Assembly (NCBI RefSeq): GCF_000488275.1
Contig: NZ_KI530762.1
Location: 1,144,800-1,208,799, forward strand
DNA length: 64,000 nt
Direction: 5' to 3'
DNA from: Acinetobacter brisouii CIP 110357
GTDB taxonomy: Bacteria > Pseudomonadota > Gammaproteobacteria > Pseudomonadales > Moraxellaceae
The translations under genes and the position numbers were made by a program. Below the pieces are notes generated by a model. It saw only the letters and a list, made by a program, of their open reading frames with translations, was not told the origin of the DNA and did no database searches. This document shows positions 48,626 to 55,683 of this stretch, one piece after another (the stretch's first letter is position 1; the number at the start of each line of letters is the position of its first letter).

Positions 48626-48844
48626 ATGCGAACGATTCATATTCAAGTGAAAGATCAATTTGATGTGTACCATATGGCAAAAGCTGTATTGAAAGAATTG
48701 GCAGATAGAGAGGACTCTGAACAGTATTCTTTAGAGCAAAAAGTTGATTTTATTGAGATTTATGGAGAACGGATTTTACCATCAACCGAATTGCTTTTTC
48801 AAAGTGAAGCTAATTGTAAAATCTATAAAGTTATTGAAAATTAA
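48626..48844 (+). CDS. Small hypothetical acidic protein (72 aa)
   Basis: A 72-aa protein starting MRTIHIQVKDQFDVYHMAKAV and rich in Glu, Asp and Lys, without membrane helices or signal peptide. ATG at 48626 is chosen over an in-frame ATG at 48611, because GAGGAA lies about 9 bp before it. It is followed by a terminator hairpin and lies alone, so it is probably a single-gene transcript. I do not recognise a family. Confidence 0.6.
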   Translation: MRTIHIQVKDQFDVYHMAKAVLKELADREDSEQYSLEQKVDFIEIYGERILPSTELLFQSEANCKIYKVIEN

Positions 48845-48860
48845 CTAGTTGAACGTGTAT

Positions 48861-48905
48861 GGTTCAGGTAGATAGTAAATGCTATTTATCTGAACCTTTG
48901 ATTAT
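48861..48905 (+). terminator. Hairpin after the 72-aa gene
   Basis: About 15-bp stem GGTTCAGGTAGATAG / CTATTTATCTGAACC containing G-U pairs, followed by TTTGATTATTTT. Confidence 0.7.
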
Positions 48906-49188
48906 TTTCCCTATATTTTTTCATTTTGTATGAACAGGGTGATCTAATTTTGTGTGTTTCATCACAGTATTTTTAAACGATGCGAAAGAATATTAAAATT
49001 GAATTTACCTGTCTGTCAGAGAAAAATTACTGATGATACAAATACATGGTTGAATTTAATGTTGTATAAAAAAGTTAATGAATGCAATTTTGAGTATTTA
49101 AAGATTATAAAATTATATTTTTTTGTTATTGAATTGTTTCTTAAAATGCTGTATAAAAAATACTCAACTTACCTGAGAGAGGTGGGAT
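48906..49188. other. Spacer before the 32-aa gene, no convincing gene
   Basis: AT-rich. A frame of about 105 codons starting with GTG at 48954 is open but has no ribosome site, is rich in Ile/Asn/Lys as expected for random AT-rich DNA, and overlaps the better-supported small gene at 49189. A small RNA here cannot be excluded. Confidence 0.45.
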
Positions 49189-49287
49189 ATGACAACTTTA
49201 GAATTATTATTAACGTCATCATCTGTATTAATGCTAATCACCATCGTGTATGCCTTCGGACAGATGTTTAATTGGGCTATTTCATAA
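49189..49287 (+). CDS. 32-aa single-pass small membrane protein
   Basis: Codes for MTTLELLLTSSSVLMLITIV followed by YAFGQMFNWAIS. One hydrophobic helix runs over about residues 5-25. The ribosome site GAGAGGTGG lies 5 bases before the ATG, which is unusually good for the region, and a strong terminator begins 8 bp after the stop codon. Size, hydrophobicity and the RBS/terminator frame suggest a genuine small membrane protein. No homologue is recognised. Confidence 0.6.
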   Translation: MTTLELLLTSSSVLMLITIVYAFGQMFNWAIS

Positions 49288-49294
49288 AATGAGT

Positions 49295-49321
49295 AAAGCA
49301 CCTTCGGGTGCTTTGTTATTT
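49295..49321 (+). terminator. Terminator after the 32-aa gene
   Basis: Perfect stem AAAGCACC / GGTGCTTT with a TTCG tetraloop, followed by a T-rich tail. Confidence 0.9.
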
Positions 49322-49547
49322 TGGAATGGTGATCACTTGTTCTTTCAGGTTATGTGGTTTAATCAAAAAACATGAATCTCTTGTTCTGATCACGATATAG
49401 AGCCAAACGCCAAAATCGTAACACAGCAGTATTTTCACAAAATATTCTTTCAGAACGGTTTTGCTGTGATACTAAATTAAGTCATTGCTTATAGTGATTA
49501 TGCTATCTTTAAAGTGAGCTGTATTTTTATGGGTTTGCACGAGTTCG

Positions 49548-49883
49548 ATGTTTTCTGCCTATATGATTTTAGCTTTTGCAATTATTGCCGAAGTTTTAGG
49601 AACAACTTTTCTGGTTAAATCAGAAGGGTTTAGCAAATTATTACCATCTCTTTTGGTAGTTATTTTTTATACTGCATCATTTTATGCACTTTCTCAGGTC
49701 ACCAAAACGCTGAATATCGGTGTGGTCTATGCCATCTGGAGTGGAGTCGGCATTGTCTTTACAGCAATGATTGGCTATTACGTATTTAAGCAAGCTCTAG
49801 ATACACCTGCATTTATTGGGATCGGATTTATTATTGCAGGTGTATTCATTATTAACTTGTTTTCCAAAACGGTTGGGCATTAA
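49548..49883 (+). CDS. SMR-family multidrug efflux transporter
   Basis: Four-helix inner-membrane drug/proton antiporter, 111 aa, the usual length for EmrE-like proteins. The essential membrane-embedded Glu is Glu15 (AIIAEVLGTTFL). Later signatures are NIGVVYAIWSGVGIVF and GIGFIIAGVFIINLFSK. It resembles Acinetobacter AbeS in type, but the substrate is not proven. It is convergent with the LysE gene at 49885, only 1 bp away. Confidence 0.92.
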   Translation: MFSAYMILAFAIIAEVLGTTFLVKSEGFSKLLPSLLVVIFYTASFYALSQVTKTLNIGVVYAIWSGVGIVFTAMIGYYVFKQALDTPAFIGIGFIIAGVFIINLFSKTVGH

Positions 49884-49884
49884 G

Positions 49885-50547
49885 TTAAATGGTTGAAAAA
49901 GCTAGTTTTGCACCAAAAGTTAAAAATAAAATACCAACTGCACAGGTGGCCAGACTGGCTAGGCGCTGCTGCTGAGAAAAGTAACGCGCCAATTTTCTGC
50001 CACCAAAAATCAGGCTGGTTAAATAACTGAAACTAATGAACTGTAAAATCACAGCAAGAATCAGAAAACTGAGCATCGGTGCAGAACTATTTGGGTCAAC
50101 GAATTGCACAAAAAAAGACAGAAAAAACAAGATAGCTTTAGGGTTTAGTAAACTGATGGTTAGGGCAGTGCGAAATGGATGCAATGCGGTCATGGTCGGT
50201 TCACTTGTTGATGTAACTTCTGTGGCAACAACTGGATTTTTAGCATTTTTCCAAATACCAATACTGTGCAAAAACAGTTTTATGCCTAAATACGCCAAAT
50301 AGCCTGCACCCAATACTTTCAGAATCGTAAAGATGACTGGGTAAGCATGGATTAAAGATACAGCTCCTAGCACTGTCGCCAAAATCAGTATGCTATCTCC
50401 TGTTAAAATGCCGAGAGCAGCTTGATAGCCTCGTTTGATTCCATAACGCGACGCTGTCGCTAACAGATATAAGGAATTTGGACCAGGAAGTAAAACAATT
50501 AAAATCGTACCAATAATAAATCTTGGTAAATCAATAATCCCAAACAC
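49885..50547 (-). CDS. LysE/RhtB-family amino-acid exporter
   Basis: Inner-membrane export protein of 220 aa with about six helices. The family signature is near the N-terminus: IVLLPGPNSLYLLATASRYGIKRG followed by AALGILTGDSILI. It is preceded on the minus strand by the transaldolase terminator. Substrates of the family are basic or hydrophilic amino acids; the actual substrate is unknown. Confidence 0.88.
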   Translation of the reverse strand: MFGIIDLPRFIIGTILIVLLPGPNSLYLLATASRYGIKRGYQAALGILTGDSILILATVLGAVSLIHAYPVIFTILKVLGAGYLAYLGIKLFLHSIGIWKNAKNPVVATEVTSTSEPTMTALHPFRTALTISLLNPKAILFFLSFFVQFVDPNSSAPMLSFLILAVILQFISFSYLTSLIFGGRKLARYFSQQQRLASLATCAVGILFLTFGAKLAFSTI

Positions 50548-50569
50548 GATAACCGACCATAAATAATAA

Positions 50570-50598
50570 AACCGAAACTGTTTAAATCAGTTTCGGTT
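50570..50598 (-). terminator. Transaldolase terminator
   Basis: Perfect 11-bp stem AACCGAAACTG / CAGTTTCGGTT with a 7-nt loop; the T-tract is on the minus strand, ending tal. Confidence 0.85.
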
Positions 50599-50620
50599 GT
50601 TATAAAAAAGAGAATATATT

Positions 50621-51601
50621 TTAGTTCTTTAATTCAGCAGTGACACCCAAAGATTGTCTTAATAAAGCACTGAGTTGTTCACGAGCTTTAATAAATCCAT
50701 CAATACCTGCCTGTAATAACTGAAATGCCATAAGGTCATGTTCAAGCTGATGTTTGAATTCTGCTTCAGTCAGTTCCGCTTCAGCAGGAATAATGTTTTG
50801 TGTTGGAACTAACTGAGCAGTGACCTGACGCTGATCTTCATTCAATTGAGCCAGTAAATTTGGTGCAACTGTCAATAGGTCACAACCTGCCAAAGCTAGA
50901 ACTTGCTCAATACTGCGGAAACTTGCACCCATCACCTCAGTTTGAACACCGTGGGCTTTATAATCGTTAAAAATAGCTTTAACAGATAGCACACCTGGAT
51001 CTTGTTCGATTGGATAATGGTCGACATTTTCTGCTTTTTTATACCAGTCTAAAATACGCCCAACAAACGGTGAGATAAGGGTGACTTTAGCATCTGCACA
51101 GGCTTTGGCTTGATGAGAACCAAACAATAGCGTCAGGTTGCAGTGAATACCTTCAGCTTCCAGTGCTTTTGCTGCCTGAATTCCTTCCCATGTCGAAGCA
51201 ATTTTAATCAGGATACGGTTTTGATCGATCCCATAGCCTTTATACAAGCTCAGTAATTCTTTGGCTTTGGCAATGGTTGCTTCGGTATCGTAAGACAAGC
51301 TTGCATCAACTTCCGTTGAAACTCGCCCTTCGATGAGTTTTAGAATTTCTACACCAAACTTGACAGTTAAAATATCAATTGTACGTTCAATCAACTCATC
51401 AGCGCATAAGCCTTCTTGTTTGGCTTGGGTATAAGCGGCTTCAATCAGCTCACGGCTGCTTTCTTGGGCTGCTGCTGCAGTAATCAAAGAAGGGTTTGTG
51501 GTTGCATCGAGTGGGCGGAATTGTTCAATCGCACTTAAGTCGCTGCTGTCGGCAACAATGGTTGTCAATTTTTTTAATTGGGATAAAGAGGAAGCTGTCA
51601 T
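50621..51601 (-). CDS. tal: Transaldolase
   Basis: Moves the dihydroxyacetone unit from sedoheptulose-7-phosphate to glyceraldehyde-3-phosphate. The 326-aa length is typical of the TalB type. Visible signatures are PLDATTNPSLI, VSTEVDASLSYD, ILIKIASTWEGIQAA (the Schiff-base Lys) and TLLFGSHQA. Codes for a cytoplasmic enzyme that complements the transketolase at the other end of the window. Confidence 0.97.
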   Translation of the reverse strand: MTASSLSQLKKLTTIVADSSDLSAIEQFRPLDATTNPSLITAAAAQESSRELIEAAYTQAKQEGLCADELIERTIDILTVKFGVEILKLIEGRVSTEVDASLSYDTEATIAKAKELLSLYKGYGIDQNRILIKIASTWEGIQAAKALEAEGIHCNLTLLFGSHQAKACADAKVTLISPFVGRILDWYKKAENVDHYPIEQDPGVLSVKAIFNDYKAHGVQTEVMGASFRSIEQVLALAGCDLLTVAPNLLAQLNEDQRQVTAQLVPTQNIIPAEAELTEAEFKHQLEHDLMAFQLLQAGIDGFIKAREQLSALLRQSLGVTAELKN

Positions 51602-51671
51602 TGTTTAAACTGTTCGATCATGTTTTGAATCTATCTAGTTATAGCATAGCTTTTTGCAAAAAAAATGTGTT

Positions 51672-52565
51672 TTATTGCACTTTTTTAAGACGCTGTTGTC
51701 TTACAAAATCAATTAAAAATTGACTGGCTTGCCCAAGTTGCGCTTCTTTATTCCAGACAAGGTCGATGTAATATTCAAGTTGTGGAGTAATATCCAGAAT
51801 ATCCAGAATCTTCAACTGGGTATATAAATGTGGATTTTGCTCCAACATGGTCAATGGCAATAACCCCCAGCCCAGATTTTTTAAAATCAAAGAAAGCGCA
51901 AGCTGATGGTTGTCGGTGCGCCAGTATTGAGTCGAAAACAATAGCTCAGGTTTTAGATGCTGGTCGCGTCCCGTGACAATCACTTGACGGTGACGCTGTA
52001 GAGTTTCTAGTGGAATTTGATTTTGCTTTGCCAAGCTGTGTGACAAGCTGACAACAGGCACAATGGTCTCTCGCTTCAGCTCGATAAACGATTCACGATG
52101 ATCAAGATATTCTCGCTCAAACATCAGGGCAAACTGGACTTGCCCTTGCATCAGCATGCGCAAAGCATCCTCTTGTGGTGCTGAAAAAATATCAAGTTGT
52201 AGTGTGGGAAACTGTTGTTCAAGCAGGGCGATATAATCTGTCCATTCCGTATGAATCAGTTCAGATACCACCACAATACTTAACGTCGATTCCAGACCAT
52301 CACTGAGAGCATTTGCATGCTGTACCCATTGTTGAATCTCCGTCAGCAAATATAGGGTTTTCTCGTAAAGTACCTGAGCCTGTGCGGTCGGTTTTGGTTC
52401 ACGCCCAACCCGTTCAAAGAGCTGCAAGTTGAGATCAACCTCCAAATTGGCAATCGACATACTGACTGCAGAGGGGACTTTACCAAGCTGGCGGGCAGCA
52501 GCAGAAAAAGAGCCTGTTTCCATAACAGTTTTAAAGATATTGAGTTGTTCTTGGTTAATGTTCAT
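51672..52565 (-). CDS. aceR: LysR-type regulator AceR (divergent from the AceI-like gene)
   Basis: A 297-aa LysR regulator (N-terminal HTH NQEQLNIFKTVMETGSFSAAARQLGKVPSAVSMSIANLE). Its divergent arrangement with an AceI-type PACE exporter only 101 bp away is the same as AceR-AceI in Acinetobacter baumannii, where AceR activates aceI in response to chlorhexidine. Assignment is based on this arrangement and on the LysR type. It follows tal on the same strand after a short spacer. Confidence 0.85.
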   Translation of the reverse strand: MNINQEQLNIFKTVMETGSFSAAARQLGKVPSAVSMSIANLEVDLNLQLFERVGREPKPTAQAQVLYEKTLYLLTEIQQWVQHANALSDGLESTLSIVVVSELIHTEWTDYIALLEQQFPTLQLDIFSAPQEDALRMLMQGQVQFALMFEREYLDHRESFIELKRETIVPVVSLSHSLAKQNQIPLETLQRHRQVIVTGRDQHLKPELLFSTQYWRTDNHQLALSLILKNLGWGLLPLTMLEQNPHLYTQLKILDILDITPQLEYYIDLVWNKEAQLGQASQFLIDFVRQQRLKKVQ

Positions 52566-52666
52566 TTATATTCATCTATCAATTATTTTGAAAGAATCTA
52601 ATTCGATTAATCAAAATAATAAAAATAAAATGCAGCAATTCCAAGTAAAAAGAGCTGAAAAATTTT

Positions 52667-53086
52667 ATGTTGATGTCAAAGAAAAGATGGATTCATGCGC
52701 TAAGTTATGAAGGTATTTTATTGTTGATCATGACTTCGGTATTAAGTTATATGTTTGAAATGCCTGTGGAACTTACGGGAAGTTTAGGGTTGGCAATGGC
52801 AATTATTTCAGTGTTCTGGAATATGCTCTATAACAATCTGTTTGAAAAACTGGAAGGCTATTTAAAATTGCAGCGCAGTATCTGGGTACGTATTCTGCAT
52901 GCGATTGGTTTTGAAGGTGGATTACTATTTCTGAGCGTACCGCTGATTGCCTATAGTTTAAATCTAGGTTTTTTGAATGCACTACTGCTCGATATAAGTA
53001 TTACTTTATGCATTTTAGTGTATACCTTTATATTTCAATGGTGTTTTGATGTGATTGAAAGAAAATACAGTTTGAGTCAAACATAA
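52667..53086 (+). CDS. aceI: AceI-type PACE-family efflux transporter
   Basis: Four-helix proton-driven exporter of chlorhexidine and diamines, 139 aa. The first helix carries the PACE-signature Glu15 (HALSYEGILLLIM), in the same position as in AceI of A. baumannii. Other conserved pieces are VFWNMLYNNLFEKLE, RILHAIGFEGGLLF and TLCILVYTFIFQWCFD. ATG at 52667 gives the N-terminus MLMSKKRWIHAL, close to the reference MLISKRR form. Confidence 0.93.
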   Translation: MLMSKKRWIHALSYEGILLLIMTSVLSYMFEMPVELTGSLGLAMAIISVFWNMLYNNLFEKLEGYLKLQRSIWVRILHAIGFEGGLLFLSVPLIAYSLNLGFLNALLLDISITLCILVYTFIFQWCFDVIERKYSLSQT

Positions 53087-53633
53087 TTCTCTCAGGTAGA
53101 GAATTAAAAAAAAGTAATTGATCAAAAAAGAAAAATTATAAATTTATGGTGAAATTCCATTATTTACAAAAATGCTAAAATTATTTTGATTTAAAGGCTA
53201 GAAAAATCTTATATCAGATAACATTTTGTATAATAAATTATATTTCATATTTAAGTTTAATTAATTATATTAAACAATAACTTATATTTAATATGAATTA
53301 AAAAATACAATATAGGAAAAACAATAATTTTTTAAATCTATCTAGAATCTTCGTGATATGGCACGATATTTTGAATATTTGTATGAGATTAATGCAATTG
53401 GTCCACTTAAATCATTCAAATTATCGTTGATTTTTCAAGAAACAACATTAATTTATAAACGATTTGTTATAATCACCGCATCCATAAAACATTGAAAGAT
53501 GATCAATTTGGCAATTCAATGCAGGAATGCAAATTAGTTAAGTTATTTACGCCAATCATCTACATCAGAAATGGAATTTCGAAAATATAGATAAGCACGA
53601 TTCTGCTTGGAAATAATAGGAACGAGGGGTTTT
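53087..53633. other. Long AT-rich gap, no gene recognised
   Basis: About 550 bp with very high AT content. A hairpin AATTCTCT / AGAGAATT at 53085-53105 follows the aceI stop but is followed by A rather than T. A TATAAT-like hexamer occurs at 53468-53473, without a good -35 box. No ORF, tRNA or riboswitch fold recognised. The long leader of the GntR gene probably begins in this stretch. Confidence 0.5.
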
Positions 53634-53664
53634 ATGGAAAGCTTTATCTTTTTTAGCCTACCGT

Positions 53665-53683
53665 ATCAAGCATGATGCTTGAT
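53665..53683. promoter_or_regulatory. 19-bp perfect palindrome, likely operator of the GntR gene
   Basis: ATCAAGCATGATGCTTGAT is a perfect inverted repeat of 9 bp arms around a central G, ending 17 bp before the GntR start codon. The position and symmetry suit autoregulation by the adjacent dimeric GntR protein. Confidence 0.65.
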
Positions 53684-53700
53684 TTAGACGAGAACTAGCG

Positions 53701-54417
53701 ATGACAGCACATACCGTTATATATGCACCAATCGGTCAAGCCACACGTTCTGAACAGGTCGTGGAACGATTAGGCAATGCCATTATTGCAGGGTTGCTTG
53801 AAGCAAATGAACAACTTCCAAACGAAGCTGATTTATCGCGTCTTATGGGCGTGTCACCTGTAACTGTACGTGAAGCGCTGAATACGCTACGTGTCAAAGG
53901 ATTAATTGATACGCGTCGTGGACGAAATGGTGGAAGTTTTGTTTGTGAGCTTTCTGCCAATCAAGTATTACAGCAACAGCCTTTACGTCAAGTCAGTAAC
54001 GAATATCTCGCTGATCTATGCGAGTTTCATAGTGCAATTTTATCGCATAGTGCCAAACTTGCGACGCAACGTACAACACCTCAGCAGTTGTCTAAACTGC
54101 ATGAACTGATCTTGACTTTTCAAGATGCACAGTCTGCAGATGTGCGTGCCCAAACGGACATGCGATGTTTGTTGATGATTGTAGCCTATGCACAATCTTC
54201 GCGTTTAGCCAATCAGGAGCTTGCTATTCAGGCAGAATGGCTGCCACTGGTTGCAACATTGTACAAAAACGATAAAATTCATATGCAAACTGTTGCCGAA
54301 TATCTAAAACTATTTGCTTGTTTGCAACAGCAGGATGCTGATGCCGCCGCTCAACAGGCACAAAATTTGCTTGATACATTAACAGATCAAATGCTTGAAT
54401 ATAAGTTAACACTTTAA
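53701..54417 (+). CDS. GntR (FadR)-type regulator with atypical FCD domain
   Basis: A 238-aa regulator. The winged HTH occupies about residues 18-80 (PNEADLSRLMGVSPVTVREAL, then VKGLIDTRRGRNGG). The rest is a helical effector domain of FCD type, which normally binds a metal through one Asp and three His. The Asp (Asp153) is present, but the expected His positions carry Leu157, Tyr201 and other residues, so the metal site is lost. It is followed 67 bp later by a cache-domain protein with its own ribosome site AAGGAA. A palindrome precedes the gene. Confidence 0.86.
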   Translation: MTAHTVIYAPIGQATRSEQVVERLGNAIIAGLLEANEQLPNEADLSRLMGVSPVTVREALNTLRVKGLIDTRRGRNGGSFVCELSANQVLQQQPLRQVSNEYLADLCEFHSAILSHSAKLATQRTTPQQLSKLHELILTFQDAQSADVRAQTDMRCLLMIVAYAQSSRLANQELAIQAEWLPLVATLYKNDKIHMQTVAEYLKLFACLQQQDADAAAQQAQNLLDTLTDQMLEYKLTL

Positions 54418-54484
54418 AATCAAACTAAGTTTCTGACACTGTTCGAGCACAAAGAAAAAGTGGTAAAAAAAAGGAAATAAAAGC

Positions 54485-55213
54485 ATGAGCGATATACAGA
54501 TTGAACAGATTCAGGACTTACTGAACCAAGTAGTTGTCGAAATTACTCAAGCTGCCAACGGACTGGTAGAACAAGCTCGCCACTTACTTTCAGCAGATTC
54601 TGTCTTACCAGAAGGTGTAAAATTGACACCTTCAGACCGGTACAAGCTACAACAGCACATTCAAACTGCATTGCAGCATAGCAAGTACAGTCATGGTATG
54701 GGATTTGCTGGCTATTCTGCTGAAACGGCAGAAGAACAAGGTTACTGGACGCTCGAATGGTGGTATAAAAAAGATCAAAAAATTCAGCAAGCAGAGTTAG
54801 AGAACTATCAGGATTTACAGCAGCGCTTGGATTTTCGCTCATTTGACTGGTTTAATTATCCTGCGAAAAATAAACAACCCTATGTCGATGGGCCTTATGT
54901 TGATTATATTTGTAATCATGCCTATACCATTACATTTTCACATCCTGTGATGATCGAACAGCAATTTGTTGGGGTTATTGTGATTGACTTATTGGTATCA
55001 ACGCTAGATCAGCTTATTTTACCTAGATTGCGGAGATTGGATCAGACGGCTGTCGTCACCAATGATGATGCCCGAATTATTCTATCCAATACGGCAAAAT
55101 ACCGCACAGGTGCATTATTTCGTGAACAGGCGAAAGCGACTCAAAACTTTGTGCCACAAAACCATCCATTTCAGTTGATGCTAATGCAGAATTATTCTTC
55201 ATCCCGCACTTAG
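54485..55213 (+). CDS. Soluble cache (PDC)-like sensor protein
   Basis: A 242-aa protein without signal peptide or membrane helix. The central part resembles a cache/PDC ligand-binding fold: FAGYSAETAEEQGYWTLEWWY, PYVDGPYVDY, and TFSHPVMIEQQFVGVIVIDLL, the last being the typical PV...GV...D end motif. The N-terminal 80 residues are helical. Most cache domains are extracellular parts of receptors, so a free cytosolic form next to a GntR regulator is unusual. It ends 9 bp before the MerR gene. Ligand and function are unknown. Confidence 0.7.
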   Translation: MSDIQIEQIQDLLNQVVVEITQAANGLVEQARHLLSADSVLPEGVKLTPSDRYKLQQHIQTALQHSKYSHGMGFAGYSAETAEEQGYWTLEWWYKKDQKIQQAELENYQDLQQRLDFRSFDWFNYPAKNKQPYVDGPYVDYICNHAYTITFSHPVMIEQQFVGVIVIDLLVSTLDQLILPRLRRLDQTAVVTNDDARIILSNTAKYRTGALFREQAKATQNFVPQNHPFQLMLMQNYSSSRT

Positions 55214-55222
55214 ATAAAATTT

Positions 55223-55612
55223 ATGTATATTGGACAGCTTGCAGCATGTTGTAACACAACACCCAAAGCCATTCGCCATTATGAGCAATTAGGTTTGCTT
55301 CCTGAACCAAAGCGTTTGGGTAAATATCGCGTATATTCTGATCTGGATATCCGCTTGGTCAAGATGATTCGCCAAGCACAAACCGTTGGTTTTAGCTTGG
55401 CTGAAATTCAAGAGCTGGCTTGTATTAAAGCGCAGCAACAGCGCTTTCCCTTGGATATCGCCAAGCAGCTTATGATTGAAAAATGGCAAAAACTAGAACA
55501 ACAAAAACAGCATTTGATACAGTTACAACAAGATTTGTTAGACCTTGATCAGACCTTGACCCGATTATATGCCGACGAAGAACAACAAATATGTGCTGAT
55601 GATCTTGCCTAA
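55223..55612 (+). CDS. MerR-family transcriptional regulator
   Basis: A 129-aa regulator: N-terminal winged HTH (MYIGQLAACCNTTPKAIRHYEQLGLLPEPKRLGKYRVY), then the dimerisation coiled coil (residues about 90-120). There is no C-terminal metal-binding Cys cluster as in MerR or CueR, so it belongs to the small effector-less or redox-type group. It is only 9 bp after the cache gene and lacks a clear ribosome site, so it is probably translated by coupling. A MerR-type promoter lies directly downstream. Confidence 0.87.
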   Translation: MYIGQLAACCNTTPKAIRHYEQLGLLPEPKRLGKYRVYSDLDIRLVKMIRQAQTVGFSLAEIQELACIKAQQQRFPLDIAKQLMIEKWQKLEQQKQHLIQLQQDLLDLDQTLTRLYADEEQQICADDLA

Positions 55613-55621
55613 AATAAACAC

Positions 55622-55653
55622 TTGACTCTGTCCCTAGGGGACGAGTTTATAGT
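55622..55653 (+). promoter_or_regulatory. MerR-type promoter of the SDR gene with long spacer
   Basis: -35 TTGACT (55622-55627) and -10 TATAGT (55648-55653) are 20 bp apart (19 bp if TTATAG is used), longer than the normal 17. The spacer holds the near-perfect palindrome GTCCCTAGGGGAC around CCTAGG. Such spacing with a central dyad is the hallmark of MerR-activated promoters. Confidence 0.72.
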
Positions 55654-55683
55654 CATGACTCAATGATAAAAGGTAAATGTAAT

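Noticed and set aside
48954..49271. 105-codon frame starting with GTG
   Set aside because: No ribosome site, composition typical of AT-rich non-coding DNA, and it overlaps the better-supported 32-aa gene in another frame.
53085..53105. Hairpin after aceI as a terminator
   Set aside because: The stem is followed by A, not T, on the plus strand.
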